Source: CALLPQ01 sp964479275
Lineage (GTDB): Bacteria; Pseudomonadota; Alphaproteobacteria; Caulobacterales; Parvularculaceae
Assembly (NCBI GenBank): GCA_964479275.1
Contig: CAYZLR010000004.1
Coordinates: 22,331 to 86,330, forward strand
Length of the DNA: 64,000 bases
Reading direction: 5' to 3'
Shown piece by piece: positions 55,212-63,652 of the stretch; position 1 is the first letter of the stretch; each line of letters begins with the position of its first letter. The position numbers and the translations under genes were made by a program. A model generated the notes under the pieces. The model worked only from the letters and a program-made list of their open reading frames with translations. It was not told the DNA's origin and did no database searches.

Positions 55212-56228
55212 ATGAAACTCGCTTCACTCAAACATGGCCGCGATGGTCGATTGATAATTGTCTCAAGAGACTTAAAAAGAGCTGTTTTGGCTGATGAGAT
55301 CGCCCCCACTCTACAAGCCGCTCTCGATCATTGGGATGAATGCGCCCCCAAACTTGAAGAAAAATCTACCCGTTTAAATAAGGGAGACACTGATAGTTTT
55401 CCATTTGACGAAACTGCGTGCGCCTCTCCGCTTCCAAGGGCTTACCAATGGCTAGATGGTTCAGCCTACCTCAACCACGTTGAGCTAGTGAGAAAAGCCC
55501 GTAACGCCACCGTGCCTGATAGCTTTTATGAAGATCCACTCATGTATCAGGGGGGATCTGATACTTTTATCGGTCCCCATGATCCAATTCTTGCTGCAGA
55601 CGAATCCTACGGCATCGACATGGAAGCTGAAATTACGGTTATTACAGATGATGTTCCAATGGGAGTTAACGCAAAAAATGCAGAAAAACACATTAAACTC
55701 ATCATGCTCGTCAATGACGTTTCTCTTCGCGGTTTAATCCCGCCCGAGCTGTCTAAAGGCTTTGGCTTTGTCCAGAGCAAAGCTTCATCCGCTTTTTCTC
55801 CAGTCGCGATAACCCCCGATGAGCTCGGCGATGCCTGGCAGGGCAGCACCATCGATCTGCCCTTGCTGGTAGATTACAACGAAAAACCCTTTGGCAAAGC
55901 GAATGTTAAAACTGATATGACCTTTAATATGTCTCAATTGGTGAGCCATGCCGCGAAAACCCGCCATCTGTGTGCTGGTACCATCATTGGCTCTGGCACA
56001 ATCTCAAATAAATTTGAAGGCGGCGAAGGCAAAAAAATCGAAGACGGCGGCGTAGGCTACAGTTGCATAGCAGAAATAAGAATGATTGAAACCATTCAAG
56101 GTAGCAAAACACAAACCAGTTTCATGCGCTTTGGTGATAAGGTTGGTATCGAGATGCATGATACATCCGGAAACTCTATTTTTGGACGCATTGAAAACAA
56201 GGTCGAAAAATACAATAATCCGAAGTAA
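55212..56228 (+). CDS. fahA: Fumarylacetoacetase (FAH-family hydrolase)
   Basis: Hydrolyses fumarylacetoacetate to fumarate and acetoacetate, the last step of tyrosine degradation. The C-terminal FAH domain shows the metal/substrate motifs around IDMEAEITVITDDV, VNDVSLRGLIPPE, FGFVQSKASSAFSP and the GTIIGSGTISN stretch near the end. The N-terminal ~100 residues differ from the animal enzyme and match the shorter bacterial FAH form. The ATG follows the VOC gene stop by three bases. No homogentisate dioxygenase or maleylacetoacetate isomerase lies nearby. Confidence 0.9.
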   Translation: MKLASLKHGRDGRLIIVSRDLKRAVLADEIAPTLQAALDHWDECAPKLEEKSTRLNKGDTDSFPFDETACASPLPRAYQWLDGSAYLNHVELVRKARNATVPDSFYEDPLMYQGGSDTFIGPHDPILAADESYGIDMEAEITVITDDVPMGVNAKNAEKHIKLIMLVNDVSLRGLIPPELSKGFGFVQSKASSAFSPVAITPDELGDAWQGSTIDLPLLVDYNEKPFGKANVKTDMTFNMSQLVSHAAKTRHLCAGTIIGSGTISNKFEGGEGKKIEDGGVGYSCIAEIRMIETIQGSKTQTSFMRFGDKVGIEMHDTSGNSIFGRIENKVEKYNNPK

Positions 56229-56258
56229 AATGTTTTGCGGGGTACTATTGGGCCTGCG

Positions 56259-57206
56259 CTAGCTATTAAACACTCGCAACGGCTTCAGTTTTAATCCATC
56301 AAGCTCGCAAATGGCAACCGGCTCATCATGAAGACTTGCTAAAACAGCTTCAACAACACCATGCGCGTCACCACGAATGCCCTTAGCCTGTGCAGGCGTG
56401 GTGATTGCGGCTTGCCCATGTCGCAACTTAACAGCTTGAGGGCCATTAATACTGGTTGAAGGCAAGTCCACCAACGCTAAATCCAACCCGTTTAACAAAT
56501 TGTCTCTTTCAGTAAGTCCGCTTTCGTCGGGTGCAGCAAAGTCTTCGATTTCTGTAATTGTAACGGCATTACCTTCGTGAAAGGGGCCAACCGCAATGCG
56601 CCGCAATTTAACGATATGTCCTACAGTCCCAAGCTTCTTGGCCATATCGCGAACAATAGCCCGTACATAAGTTCCCTTTCCCGTTTCCGCTTCAAATACG
56701 CCATGATCAGCATCAGGAATATCAACAATTTTCAAATTATGCACCGTGATCAATCGAGGTTGAATATCCACTTTCTTACCTTCTCGAGCCAAATCATAGG
56801 CTCTTTCACCTTTGATTTTGACGGCGGAAAATTGGGGTGGAACTTGCTCAATCTCACCAATAAAATCATCCAGTATACCTTCAATGGCTGAACGGTTCGG
56901 TCGCTCCTCACTGGTTGCGATCACCTCCCCTTCTGTATCATCCGTGCTTGTGGATGCCCCCCACCGGGCAGTAAAACGATATTTTTTGCGCGCATCCATC
57001 ACATAGGGAACTGTTTTTGTAGCCTCTCCAAGGGCTATAGGTAAGATCCCGGTCGCCAGAGGGTCAAGGGTACCAGCATGGCCTGCCTTCTGCGCCTGGT
57101 ATAACCAGCGCACTTTGGACACCATTTCTGTTGATCCCACATCATATTCTTTATCAAGAATAACCCAACCAGAAACAGTCCGGCCTTTTTTTCTTCGTCT
57201 ACCCAT
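56259..57206 (-). CDS. truB: tRNA pseudouridine(55) synthase TruB
   Basis: Isomerises U55 to pseudouridine in the tRNA T-loop. Motif I is SGWVILDKEYDVGST, motif II GHAGTLDPLATGILPIALGEATK with the catalytic Asp, and the later GTYVRAIVRDMAKKLG motif. The 315 aa matches the alphaproteobacterial protein. It lies downstream of rbfA on the same strand, 139 bases apart. The C-terminal domain ends PVAICELDGLKLKPLRVF. Confidence 0.96.
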   Translation of the reverse strand: MGRRRKKGRTVSGWVILDKEYDVGSTEMVSKVRWLYQAQKAGHAGTLDPLATGILPIALGEATKTVPYVMDARKKYRFTARWGASTSTDDTEGEVIATSEERPNRSAIEGILDDFIGEIEQVPPQFSAVKIKGERAYDLAREGKKVDIQPRLITVHNLKIVDIPDADHGVFEAETGKGTYVRAIVRDMAKKLGTVGHIVKLRRIAVGPFHEGNAVTITEIEDFAAPDESGLTERDNLLNGLDLALVDLPSTSINGPQAVKLRHGQAAITTPAQAKGIRGDAHGVVEAVLASLHDEPVAICELDGLKLKPLRVFNS

Positions 57207-57345
57207 AAAGCCCCTTAGCCTCTGGAATTATATCATTTGAAAACCTAAAATGAATATCATCGATAAACTGGTTTCGGGTGTGAAGCTCAATGCGCCAATC
57301 GTCAAGTCAATTTTGACGCTGCACCTCTCTCACTCCTCTGATTTA

Positions 57346-57852
57346 TCAATCATCATCATTGCGCAAATCTTTGGCAACGGCAGGACTGGAAAGAAGGGCT
57401 TCAATACGGCTCGCTTCGATAAAACTCTCATCTTTGCGAAAAATAAGAGTCGGCGTAAATTTTAAATCAATCTTGCGGCCCAATATTCCACGTAAATAAG
57501 GCGCCACCTCATTCAGCGCGGCAATAATTTCATCTTCGTGCTCAATACTTTCAATATTGGCTAGCGCTAATTTGTTGGTATGATGAGGCGCAGAGGAAGG
57601 CATTTGTGTGCTTGCCCCCAAAGGCATGCAATAAACGCTTGCTTGACGCAGGTCGGGCGATGGACGCACTTCACTAATTGTGATGGAGACTTTTTCTAAT
57701 CTTGGATCGCGCAAATCCTCTCGCATTAGAATATCCACGAGCGCATGACGTATCAACTCCCCTGCACGCAGTTGACGTTGAGAGGGACCGCGCCCCCTTG
57801 TATGCCTATAATAGGCGCCTTGAGATTTATTTTTAGAAGTTTTTTTTGACAT
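57346..57852 (-). CDS. rbfA: Ribosome-binding factor A
   Basis: Small KH-like protein that binds the 30S subunit during 16S rRNA maturation. Family markers are RQLRAGELIRHALVDIL, the DPRLEKVSITISEVRPSPDLRQASVY strand-helix, and HEDEIIAALNEVAPYLRGILGRKIDLKFTPTLIF. The basic N-terminus is slightly longer than in E. coli, total 168 aa. In most bacteria it follows infB; here an Hpt gene precedes it. Confidence 0.94.
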   Translation of the reverse strand: MSKKTSKNKSQGAYYRHTRGRGPSQRQLRAGELIRHALVDILMREDLRDPRLEKVSITISEVRPSPDLRQASVYCMPLGASTQMPSSAPHHTNKLALANIESIEHEDEIIAALNEVAPYLRGILGRKIDLKFTPTLIFRKDESFIEASRIEALLSSPAVAKDLRNDDD

Positions 57853-57903
57853 GCCCTCTATTTACGCGGGCAGAAGACAGATTGAAAGTGCTTTCAACAA
57901 GAA

Positions 57904-58257
57904 TTACGCAGCGACAACTTCATCACATAATTTAGAAATTTCGATAGAAACTTTGCTGATATCCGAGAGCAGTTTTTCAATAAAATCAGCTCGCTGGTCT
58001 AGTTTGCCTTCAAAGTCACCGCACAATGCTTCGGCAACCTCACAAAGATCACCAATACACCACACACCAACGCCGCGTGAAGCGCCCTTCAAGGTGTGAG
58101 CGGCAAGATACCAATCTTTATCATCCATGTGGATATTCAGTTTTTCAGACCAAGTTTCCAATTGCTGTTCATATATGATCAGGATTTCATTGCGCAGAGA
58201 TATGTCATCACCCACATAGAGCGCCAAATGTTTCTCATCAAATAAATCAGTCATCAT
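57904..58257 (-). CDS. Hpt (histidine phosphotransfer) domain protein
   Basis: Single Hpt domain that relays a phosphate between receiver domains in a phosphorelay. The phosphorylatable His is in AAHTLKGASRGVGVW, with the helical bundle continuing ICDL-like IGDLCEVAEALCGDFEGK. The 117 aa has no other domain. GAGGAA lies before tandem ATG codons (58257, 58254). It leads an rbfA-truB unit on the same strand. The only kinase in this window is decayed, so partners must be elsewhere. Confidence 0.88.
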   Translation of the reverse strand: MMTDLFDEKHLALYVGDDISLRNEILIIYEQQLETWSEKLNIHMDDKDWYLAAHTLKGASRGVGVWCIGDLCEVAEALCGDFEGKLDQRADFIEKLLSDISKVSIEISKLCDEVVAA

Positions 58258-58362
58258 GCAGTTCCTCAAAGCGGGAAAATCCCATTGAATAACCAGTTTA
58301 TCAGACAGGCCCTATTGGAAAGTTAAAATTTTAAACTGTATAATTAACAGATCATGAATAAA

Positions 58363-58388
58363 AAAGCCGCCCGATTAAGGGCGGCTTT
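58363..58388 (-). terminator. Terminator after the alanine-rich repeat gene
   Basis: On the minus strand a GC-rich stem (AAAGCCGCCC / GGGCGGCTTT) with a six-base loop ends in a run of T. It lies about 50 bases after the repeat gene stop. Confidence 0.88.
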
Positions 58389-58440
58389 AGGAAATATTGG
58401 TCGCTGGAATTAACCAACGATTTATATGAAATGCCAGCTA

Positions 58441-59244
58441 TTAACGACGGCCTGGATCTGCAGCTTCCTTCGCAGCTTCAGTTGCCGCATCTTTGGCTTT
58501 ATCTAAAGCGCTTGCACCTGCTTCTTTAGCAGCATTGGTCGTTGCGTCTTTAGCAGCATCCGTAGCAGCGCCTTTTGCCGCGTCAGCTGCACCGCTTGCT
58601 GCATCAGCCGCACCAGTTGCAGCGTCACCTGCAGCACCCGTCGCTTTATCAATAGCACTTGATGCCGCGTCAGAAGCTGCACCTTTAGCTTTTTCAACGG
58701 CACTAGAAGCCGCATCGCCAGCAACATCTTTGGCTTTTTCAACAGCATTGCCTGCTGCATCTTTCACTGCGTCCGCTGCGTTACCCGCACCAGTAACCAC
58801 ATTACCTGCAGCATCTTTTGCAGCGCCGGCCGCATTTCCAGCTGCATCAACCGCATTTCCTGCCGCATCTTTAGCTGCGTTACCGGCTGCGCCAACGGCA
58901 TTACCAGCAGCATCAGCAACGTTTCCAGCAACATTGCCCGCTGCGTTTGCCGCATCGCCCGCAGCATCTACTGCATTAGAGGCCGCATTTCCTGCTGCAT
59001 CAGCAACATTACCAGCAGCATTACCCGCCGCGTCAACGGCATTACCAGCAGCATCAACCGTCGCGCCTGCCGCATCGCCTACAGCACCAGCTGCATCAGA
59101 TGCAACTTCGCCGGTTTTTTCTACGGCGTCACTTGCCAAACCCTTAGCACCGTCAATGACGTCACCTGCTTTTTTGCCTGAAAACTGCATGAAACCGATG
59201 ATTACGGCTAACACCACTGCAATAAGTATAAAAATCCGTGCCAT
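58441..59244 (-). CDS. Membrane-anchored alanine-rich repeat protein (LEA-like)
   Basis: The N-terminus is one membrane segment (about residues 3-20, RIFILIAVVLAVIIGFMQF) followed by a Lys-rich turn. From about residue 35 to the end the protein is almost only Ala, Gly, Asp, Asn, Lys, Thr, Val and Ser, in imperfect units such as VDAAGNAAGN and EKAKDVAGDAA with an 11-residue period. This resembles LEA group 3 (PF02987-like) amphipathic repeats, which in plants and some bacteria protect membranes or proteins during drying or cold. The early repeats are Asn/Gly-rich, the later ones Lys-rich. No Trp or Cys is visible. AAGGGG precedes the ATG. Function is inferred from composition only. Confidence 0.8.
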   Translation of the reverse strand: MARIFILIAVVLAVIIGFMQFSGKKAGDVIDGAKGLASDAVEKTGEVASDAAGAVGDAAGATVDAAGNAVDAAGNAAGNVADAAGNAASNAVDAAGDAANAAGNVAGNVADAAGNAVGAAGNAAKDAAGNAVDAAGNAAGAAKDAAGNVVTGAGNAADAVKDAAGNAVEKAKDVAGDAASSAVEKAKGAASDAASSAIDKATGAAGDAATGAADAASGAADAAKGAATDAAKDATTNAAKEAGASALDKAKDAATEAAKEAADPGRR

Positions 59245-59572
59245 GATATAACACCCCTTTTTTGGTTTTCGAGTTAAATGGAATAAATAATGATATTTAG
59301 GCTTGAAGATGACTCTTTTCGCTATTTAAAATTAGTCACTTAAATTTTTACTAGCCTTTGTTTCTATAAAATATGTACGCTACCCATAATTTTACAAACA
59401 AAAAACAAGACTAAAAATATCAACACCTTCAAGCTTAGAAATAATCTCCTAACGGCTTTTCCCTGCGGTTAACTAAGTCCCTCTTTTCACCATTATCTAT
59501 AACCAGTTAATAGCTAAATTTGCTCGAATCAACAATATAAGGCTTTATGTATTTTTAGTTATAATTGAAAAA
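59245..59572. other. Divergent intergenic region
   Basis: 328 AT-rich bases between the divergent alanine-rich repeat gene and the HerA-like gene. No clear promoter pair, repeat copy or RNA gene was recognised. Confidence 0.4.
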
Positions 59573-61159
59573 ATGCCAAAACCGAACATATATAAAGTAA
59601 ATCAAAAACTTACCAACACCCAACCCCAAAAACAGAAGCCAAAAACTATGATTGAAAATACGGTATTTATTGGAAAAAGTAATAAATCAGAGCTTTTAAA
59701 CCTGAAATATGCGAATCGACACGGCCTGATATCTGGTGCCACAGGCACTGGCAAAACAGTAACTTTGCAAATATTGGCGGAGGGATTTTGCAAAGCGGGG
59801 GTTCCCGTTTTCATGGCAGATGTGAAAGGTGATCTGGCTGGCCTGTCTCAACCCGTAAAAATGAAACCTTTTTTGGAAGAGCGCGCACAAACGATTGGAT
59901 TAGCCCCTTATGAGCCCGAAACTTTTCCCGTCACCTTTTGGGATTTGCACGGTAAAAAAGGTCACCCCATTCGAGCAACCATTTCAGAATTGGGACCTCT
60001 TCTGCTTTCAAATCTTCTCGGTTTGAATGATACGCAATCTGGCGTTTTAACTCTCGCTTTTCGCGTTGCTGATGATGAAGGATTGCTCCTGCTTGATCTC
60101 AAGGATTTACGGTCGCTACTCGTGTATATTGCTGAGCATGCGAAAGAGTTAACAACCGAATATGGGCATGTCTCTCGTGCTTCTGTCGGTGCCATTCAAC
60201 GTCGGCTGTTAACACTGGAAGAGCAAGGTGCAGATAAATTTTTTGGTGAACCCGCCCTTAATCTGAAAGATTTTCTTTCCTACGATGATCTAGGTCAAGG
60301 TATGCTGAACATTCTGGCTGCGGACAAATTGATGCAGACACCGAAACTTTATGCCACTTTTCTTTTATGGCTCTTATCCGAACTGTTTGAAGAGCTTCCG
60401 GAAATTGGTGATCCCGAGAAACCTAAGCTTGTTTTCTTTTTCGATGAAGCTCATCTCTTATTTGATGACGCTCCAAAAGCCTTGATTGACCAACTGGAGC
60501 AAGTTGTTCGCCTCATTCGATCAAAGGGGGTCGGTGTCTACTTTGTTACACAAAATCCAATGGACGTACCCGACGAAGTTTCCAGCCAGCTCGGCAATCG
60601 AATTCAACATGCGCTTCGCGCGTTCACCCCTAAAGAACAGCGCGTGATTAAAGCCGCCGCTGAAACTTTTCGCCCCAACAAAAAATTCAAGACGGCAGAT
60701 GTCATCACAGAACTTAGTATTGGTGAAGCGCTCGTTTCGACCTTAATGAGCAAGGGCACCCCCTCGGTCGTGCAACGTACCCTAATCCGCCCCCCCTCTT
60801 CTCGAATGGGTACAATCACGGCCAAAGAGCGCAAAGAAACGATGAGTTATTCTGAAATGGGGGATCGCTACAATAAAAGGGTTGACAGAAAATCTGCCTA
60901 CGAAGTTCTTCACGATAAAGCTGAAGCACGAGCAGAGGCTGCGGAAAAAGAAGAGCGCCGCTTAGAAAAAGAAAAAGTGCGAAAATCTCGCAAACGCAAA
61001 TCTTCATCCAGACCATCACGCAGTCGTAAACGCTCAACGAGAAGACGCTCTAATCGACAAAGCATAGGAGAAGCGGCAATGAAGAGCGCCGCCCGCACCC
61101 TTGCCAACACCGTTACTCGGACGTTGATACGCGGCCTGCTCGGGGGATTGCGACGATAG
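59573..61159 (+). CDS. HerA-like ATPase (DUF853/YjgR-type)
   Basis: P-loop ATPase of the HerA/FtsK group. Walker A is SGATGTGKTVTLQ near residue 58, Walker B KLVFFFDEAHLLF near 285, with VRLIRSKGVGVYFVTQNP and LIRPPSSRMG downstream. This layout and about 500 residues match the DUF853 (E. coli YjgR) family, whose role is unknown; HerA relatives act on DNA. The last ~90 residues form a charged helix (LEKEKVRKSRKRK) and an Arg/Ser-rich tail (RPSRSRKRSTRRRSNRQ) before a hydrophobic end, suggesting nucleic-acid or membrane contact. The start is uncertain between ATG at 59573 and 59648. No nuclease gene such as nurA is adjacent. Confidence 0.88.
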   Translation: MPKPNIYKVNQKLTNTQPQKQKPKTMIENTVFIGKSNKSELLNLKYANRHGLISGATGTGKTVTLQILAEGFCKAGVPVFMADVKGDLAGLSQPVKMKPFLEERAQTIGLAPYEPETFPVTFWDLHGKKGHPIRATISELGPLLLSNLLGLNDTQSGVLTLAFRVADDEGLLLLDLKDLRSLLVYIAEHAKELTTEYGHVSRASVGAIQRRLLTLEEQGADKFFGEPALNLKDFLSYDDLGQGMLNILAADKLMQTPKLYATFLLWLLSELFEELPEIGDPEKPKLVFFFDEAHLLFDDAPKALIDQLEQVVRLIRSKGVGVYFVTQNPMDVPDEVSSQLGNRIQHALRAFTPKEQRVIKAAAETFRPNKKFKTADVITELSIGEALVSTLMSKGTPSVVQRTLIRPPSSRMGTITAKERKETMSYSEMGDRYNKRVDRKSAYEVLHDKAEARAEAAEKEERRLEKEKVRKSRKRKSSSRPSRSRKRSTRRRSNRQSIGEAAMKSAARTLANTVTRTLIRGLLGGLRR

Positions 61160-61183
61160 AGTCAGCCTCATGAAAAACATAAA

Positions 61184-61269
61184 GGGGCTAACGGTTAAGC
61201 GTGCGCATATGCAACAAAACTATCACTTGAAGCACCTCATTAATGCCATTTAAGACTGAGGGGCTTTCA
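61184..61269 (+). repeat. Dispersed repeat copy E (truncated)
   Basis: The 5' part of the family (GCATTTCCAGATC) is missing. The remainder reads GGCTAACGGTTAAGCGTGCGCATATGCAACAAAAC and the hairpin GAAGCACCTCA / TGAGGGGCTTTC. It lies between the convergent HerA-like and TadE-like genes, where the hairpin may act as a terminator. Confidence 0.7.
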
Positions 61270-61300
61270 TATCATTTACTGTGGATTTTGACCTAAAAAA

Positions 61301-61825
61301 TTACGGCATTTCATCGTAAACGATTTGCGCTACAAACCTTGGACGCTGAACGTAATCGCGGTTAAAGGTGATACCCGATTTAAATATAGGTGAATATTCG
61401 TTTTCTAATCGAATAAAAATCACAGATTCATTTGGCGGAATTTCGGGTAACTCCAGCGAAGCAATGTTTCCATCTGTTAAAACGGATCCATTTGCATTCG
61501 CTTCTGACCACCCGACCGATAGCCTCCCATCACTATCCGCATTGATACTGGTTATAGAAACACCAAATGTATTTCTGCCAGCATAACGCCCAAGAAGTCC
61601 CCGCCCTGTTGCAAACAGGGCGTCTCGAACGAGATCGTCCATACTGGATTGCCTTGCCGCTAAATCAACCACTGTGTTCGCAGCATTTGAGGTCACTCTA
61701 TCCGCACGGTATAAATCAAAGCCCCCTGCCCCTCCCAGTAGTAAAGCGAGGAGCAATGGCAACACCAATGCGAACTCCAATGCTGCTACGCCGCGATTAT
61801 CTCGTAAAAAAGAAAAAAAAGTCAT
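61301..61825 (-). CDS. TadE-like pilus assembly protein (1)
   Basis: TadE/TadF-type pseudopilin. The N-terminal segment DNRGVAALEFALVLPLLLALLLGG is the typical prepilin-like helix with the Glu of the GxxxLEFA motif. The rest is a soluble periplasmic domain. The 174 aa matches TadE-like proteins. In Tad systems these minor pseudopilins help build or anchor Flp pili. It is the last of three genes transcribed together (gap of 11 bases to the next). Confidence 0.88.
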   Translation of the reverse strand: MTFFSFLRDNRGVAALEFALVLPLLLALLLGGAGGFDLYRADRVTSNAANTVVDLAARQSSMDDLVRDALFATGRGLLGRYAGRNTFGVSITSINADSDGRLSVGWSEANANGSVLTDGNIASLELPEIPPNESVIFIRLENEYSPIFKSGITFNRDYVQRPRFVAQIVYDEMP

Positions 61826-61836
61826 AGATATAATCT

Positions 61837-62373
61837 CTAAAAAGGCTCATTTGCGAAAGCAAGCGCAGATACAATTTCAAACCTACCATTTGCGTTCTTG
61901 GGCAATGCTAAACCAAGACCAATAAACGGCGTTAAAATATCTGTCGTTACACATACACGAACAAAAGAAATTTCTGAGGATGCACCCGGATCAAACGTTG
62001 TCGCTGGCCGAATGCCAGAACCAAAACTGTCTCGACAAACTTCACCACTCGTCGGGATACTATTGAAATCACTTATTGTAGTGACTTCGATCGTCGTATT
62101 TTCTTCGCAATTTTGAATAATGACGACGCTATCACAAATATCTTGCGTTAAGGATTCTGCAGTGATTGTTGCGTCATTAATCGCAGCGCCAGTATAAATA
62201 TCTCGCGAAACTTGAGAAGTCGCGTTATCAATCAAGGCAATTTTAGTAAACAGCCATCCAACCTCAAACAGACTAAAAGTAAGAGCAAAAAAAATCGGCG
62301 CAATTAAAGCGAATTCAACTGCTGTAGCCCCTGACCGACACTGCAAAAAGTTATGCTTTGAATTATTAATCAT
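61837..62373 (-). CDS. TadE-like pilus assembly protein (2)
   Basis: Second TadE/TadF-type pseudopilin. The N-terminus CRSGATAVEFALIAPIFFALTF has the same prepilin-like helix with Glu after Val. A TadE periplasmic domain follows, with Cys residues at ICDSVVIIQNCEE that may form a disulfide. The 178 aa is typical. It lies 10 bases after the TadG-like gene and 11 before the other TadE-like gene. Confidence 0.88.
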   Translation of the reverse strand: MINNSKHNFLQCRSGATAVEFALIAPIFFALTFSLFEVGWLFTKIALIDNATSQVSRDIYTGAAINDATITAESLTQDICDSVVIIQNCEENTTIEVTTISDFNSIPTSGEVCRDSFGSGIRPATTFDPGASSEISFVRVCVTTDILTPFIGLGLALPKNANGRFEIVSALAFANEPF

Positions 62374-62383
62374 AAAATGCTCT

Positions 62384-63652
62384 TTACTCTGAAATTCTCA
62401 AGCGAGACAATGAGGCCGCGATACTCTCAAAAGCAGTCTCTAGATCTAAGGATTCTACGAAAAAATATTGACTAATACTTGCCGCACAATCCTGTAACAA
62501 AATATCGGCATTGCTACCGGCTGTAATTTGAAACCCAATGGTAAAGACAAAAATTCTATTATCACGCGCTTCATCACACATAGCGCGAAATTGGTTTTCA
62601 GCTTCCGTGACCGGTACTGTTCCATCTTCATCAGGTATCGGATTCATCTGCCCATCTGACATAACAATTAAAGTTTTAATTGTACGATCACTATAACGAG
62701 CTGGCCGACGACTAAAATCACCCCCTAAGCGCCCACGAAAAGCTGGAGATAAAGCCCTTACCCCCCAGGACAATCCAATATGAGCATCCGTTCTGCCCCC
62801 CGCCTCAAAATTTGCAATTGTTGATTTTAGGAGCTCCCTGTCATCAGTATTAAAAATGACCGGAGTTTTGGAGCAACGATGCCGCCCTGTAGGGATGGGC
62901 GGAGTATCAGACTGATCAACAGGATTGGTGATACCTGTAAAGGCTAGAGAATTAAAATCGAAATCATTATAAATTAAACACGGGCGAGTAATCGGAGTGG
63001 TTGAGAAACTTGATGGAGCAAAATCAAGAAACACAGGTTCGATGTTAACATTAGAAGAAAATGGAATGATACTGACAGATATTAATCCTGCATCGGAATT
63101 ATCGAATACTGTATCAATAAATGCTTGACCGGCTGAGCGCAAATTTTCAATCCGGCCACCATTGGCCATGGAGATTGAGGTGTCCAAGACCATTGCGATC
63201 TCAAGATTTTGAACCGCTTCATTTGCGGACGAATTCACTGCAATTGATAGGGTTGCAAATGATGAATCAGGGTTATTATTAAATATGTCCAGGATTTTTA
63301 GAAAGAATGTTGGCATCTCAACATTCGCCGTTGCAGTCACTGTTCTGGAATCTGCACTATTGTTACTGGCAGGTAAGGGCGTAAAATTGACAGCACTTGG
63401 ATCAAGCGAAAATCTTTCAGCGTTAAAATTCGCTTCAAAATATTCATTAGCCACAACGATTGGGGAACGCTCATTACTCAAAGATGCTGCAGCCAGAACC
63501 GCACTATCAGAGGCAGACTGCAATTCTGATCGCAATGTCGTAAAGCGGATAAAGTCCACTCCAGCGCCGCCGAGAACAAACAAAATCACGACCATGATCC
63601 CCGCCATCATCGCAACATTTCCTGATTGGTTTTTAAAGAAACGGTTAATCAA
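62384..63652 (-). CDS. TadG-like von Willebrand factor A protein
   Basis: Probable TadG, associated with the Tad pilus system. The N-terminal helix after SGNVAMMAGIMVVILFVLGGAG is a TadE/G-type membrane segment. The VWA domain has an intact MIDAS motif (VLDTSISM, DxSxS) and a later threonine region. The TTG start at 63652 is supported by GGAG seven bases upstream and by a stop shortly before it. The 422 aa is normal for TadG. The rest of the tad locus (cpaA/tadA and flp) is not in this window; genes upstream beyond the edge could complete it. Confidence 0.86.
   Translation of the reverse strand: MINRFFKNQSGNVAMMAGIMVVILFVLGGAGVDFIRFTTLRSELQSASDSAVLAAASLSNERSPIVVANEYFEANFNAERFSLDPSAVNFTPLPASNNSADSRTVTATANVEMPTFFLKILDIFNNNPDSSFATLSIAVNSSANEAVQNLEIAMVLDTSISMANGGRIENLRSAGQAFIDTVFDNSDAGLISVSIIPFSSNVNIEPVFLDFAPSSFSTTPITRPCLIYNDFDFNSLAFTGITNPVDQSDTPPIPTGRHRCSKTPVIFNTDDRELLKSTIANFEAGGRTDAHIGLSWGVRALSPAFRGRLGGDFSRRPARYSDRTIKTLIVMSDGQMNPIPDEDGTVPVTEAENQFRAMCDEARDNRIFVFTIGFQITAGSNADILLQDCAASISQYFFVESLDLETAFESIAASLSRLRISE

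Noticed and set aside
58493..59251. Long alanine-rich reading frame on the plus strand opposite the repeat protein
   Set aside because: It is the mirror of a GC-biased repeat gene. The minus frame has a proper membrane segment, ribosome binding site and terminator; the plus frame has none.
59573..61159. HerA-like gene as part of an anti-phage defence pair
   Set aside because: No adjacent Sir2, nuclease or NurA gene; neighbours are an alanine-rich repeat protein and Tad genes.
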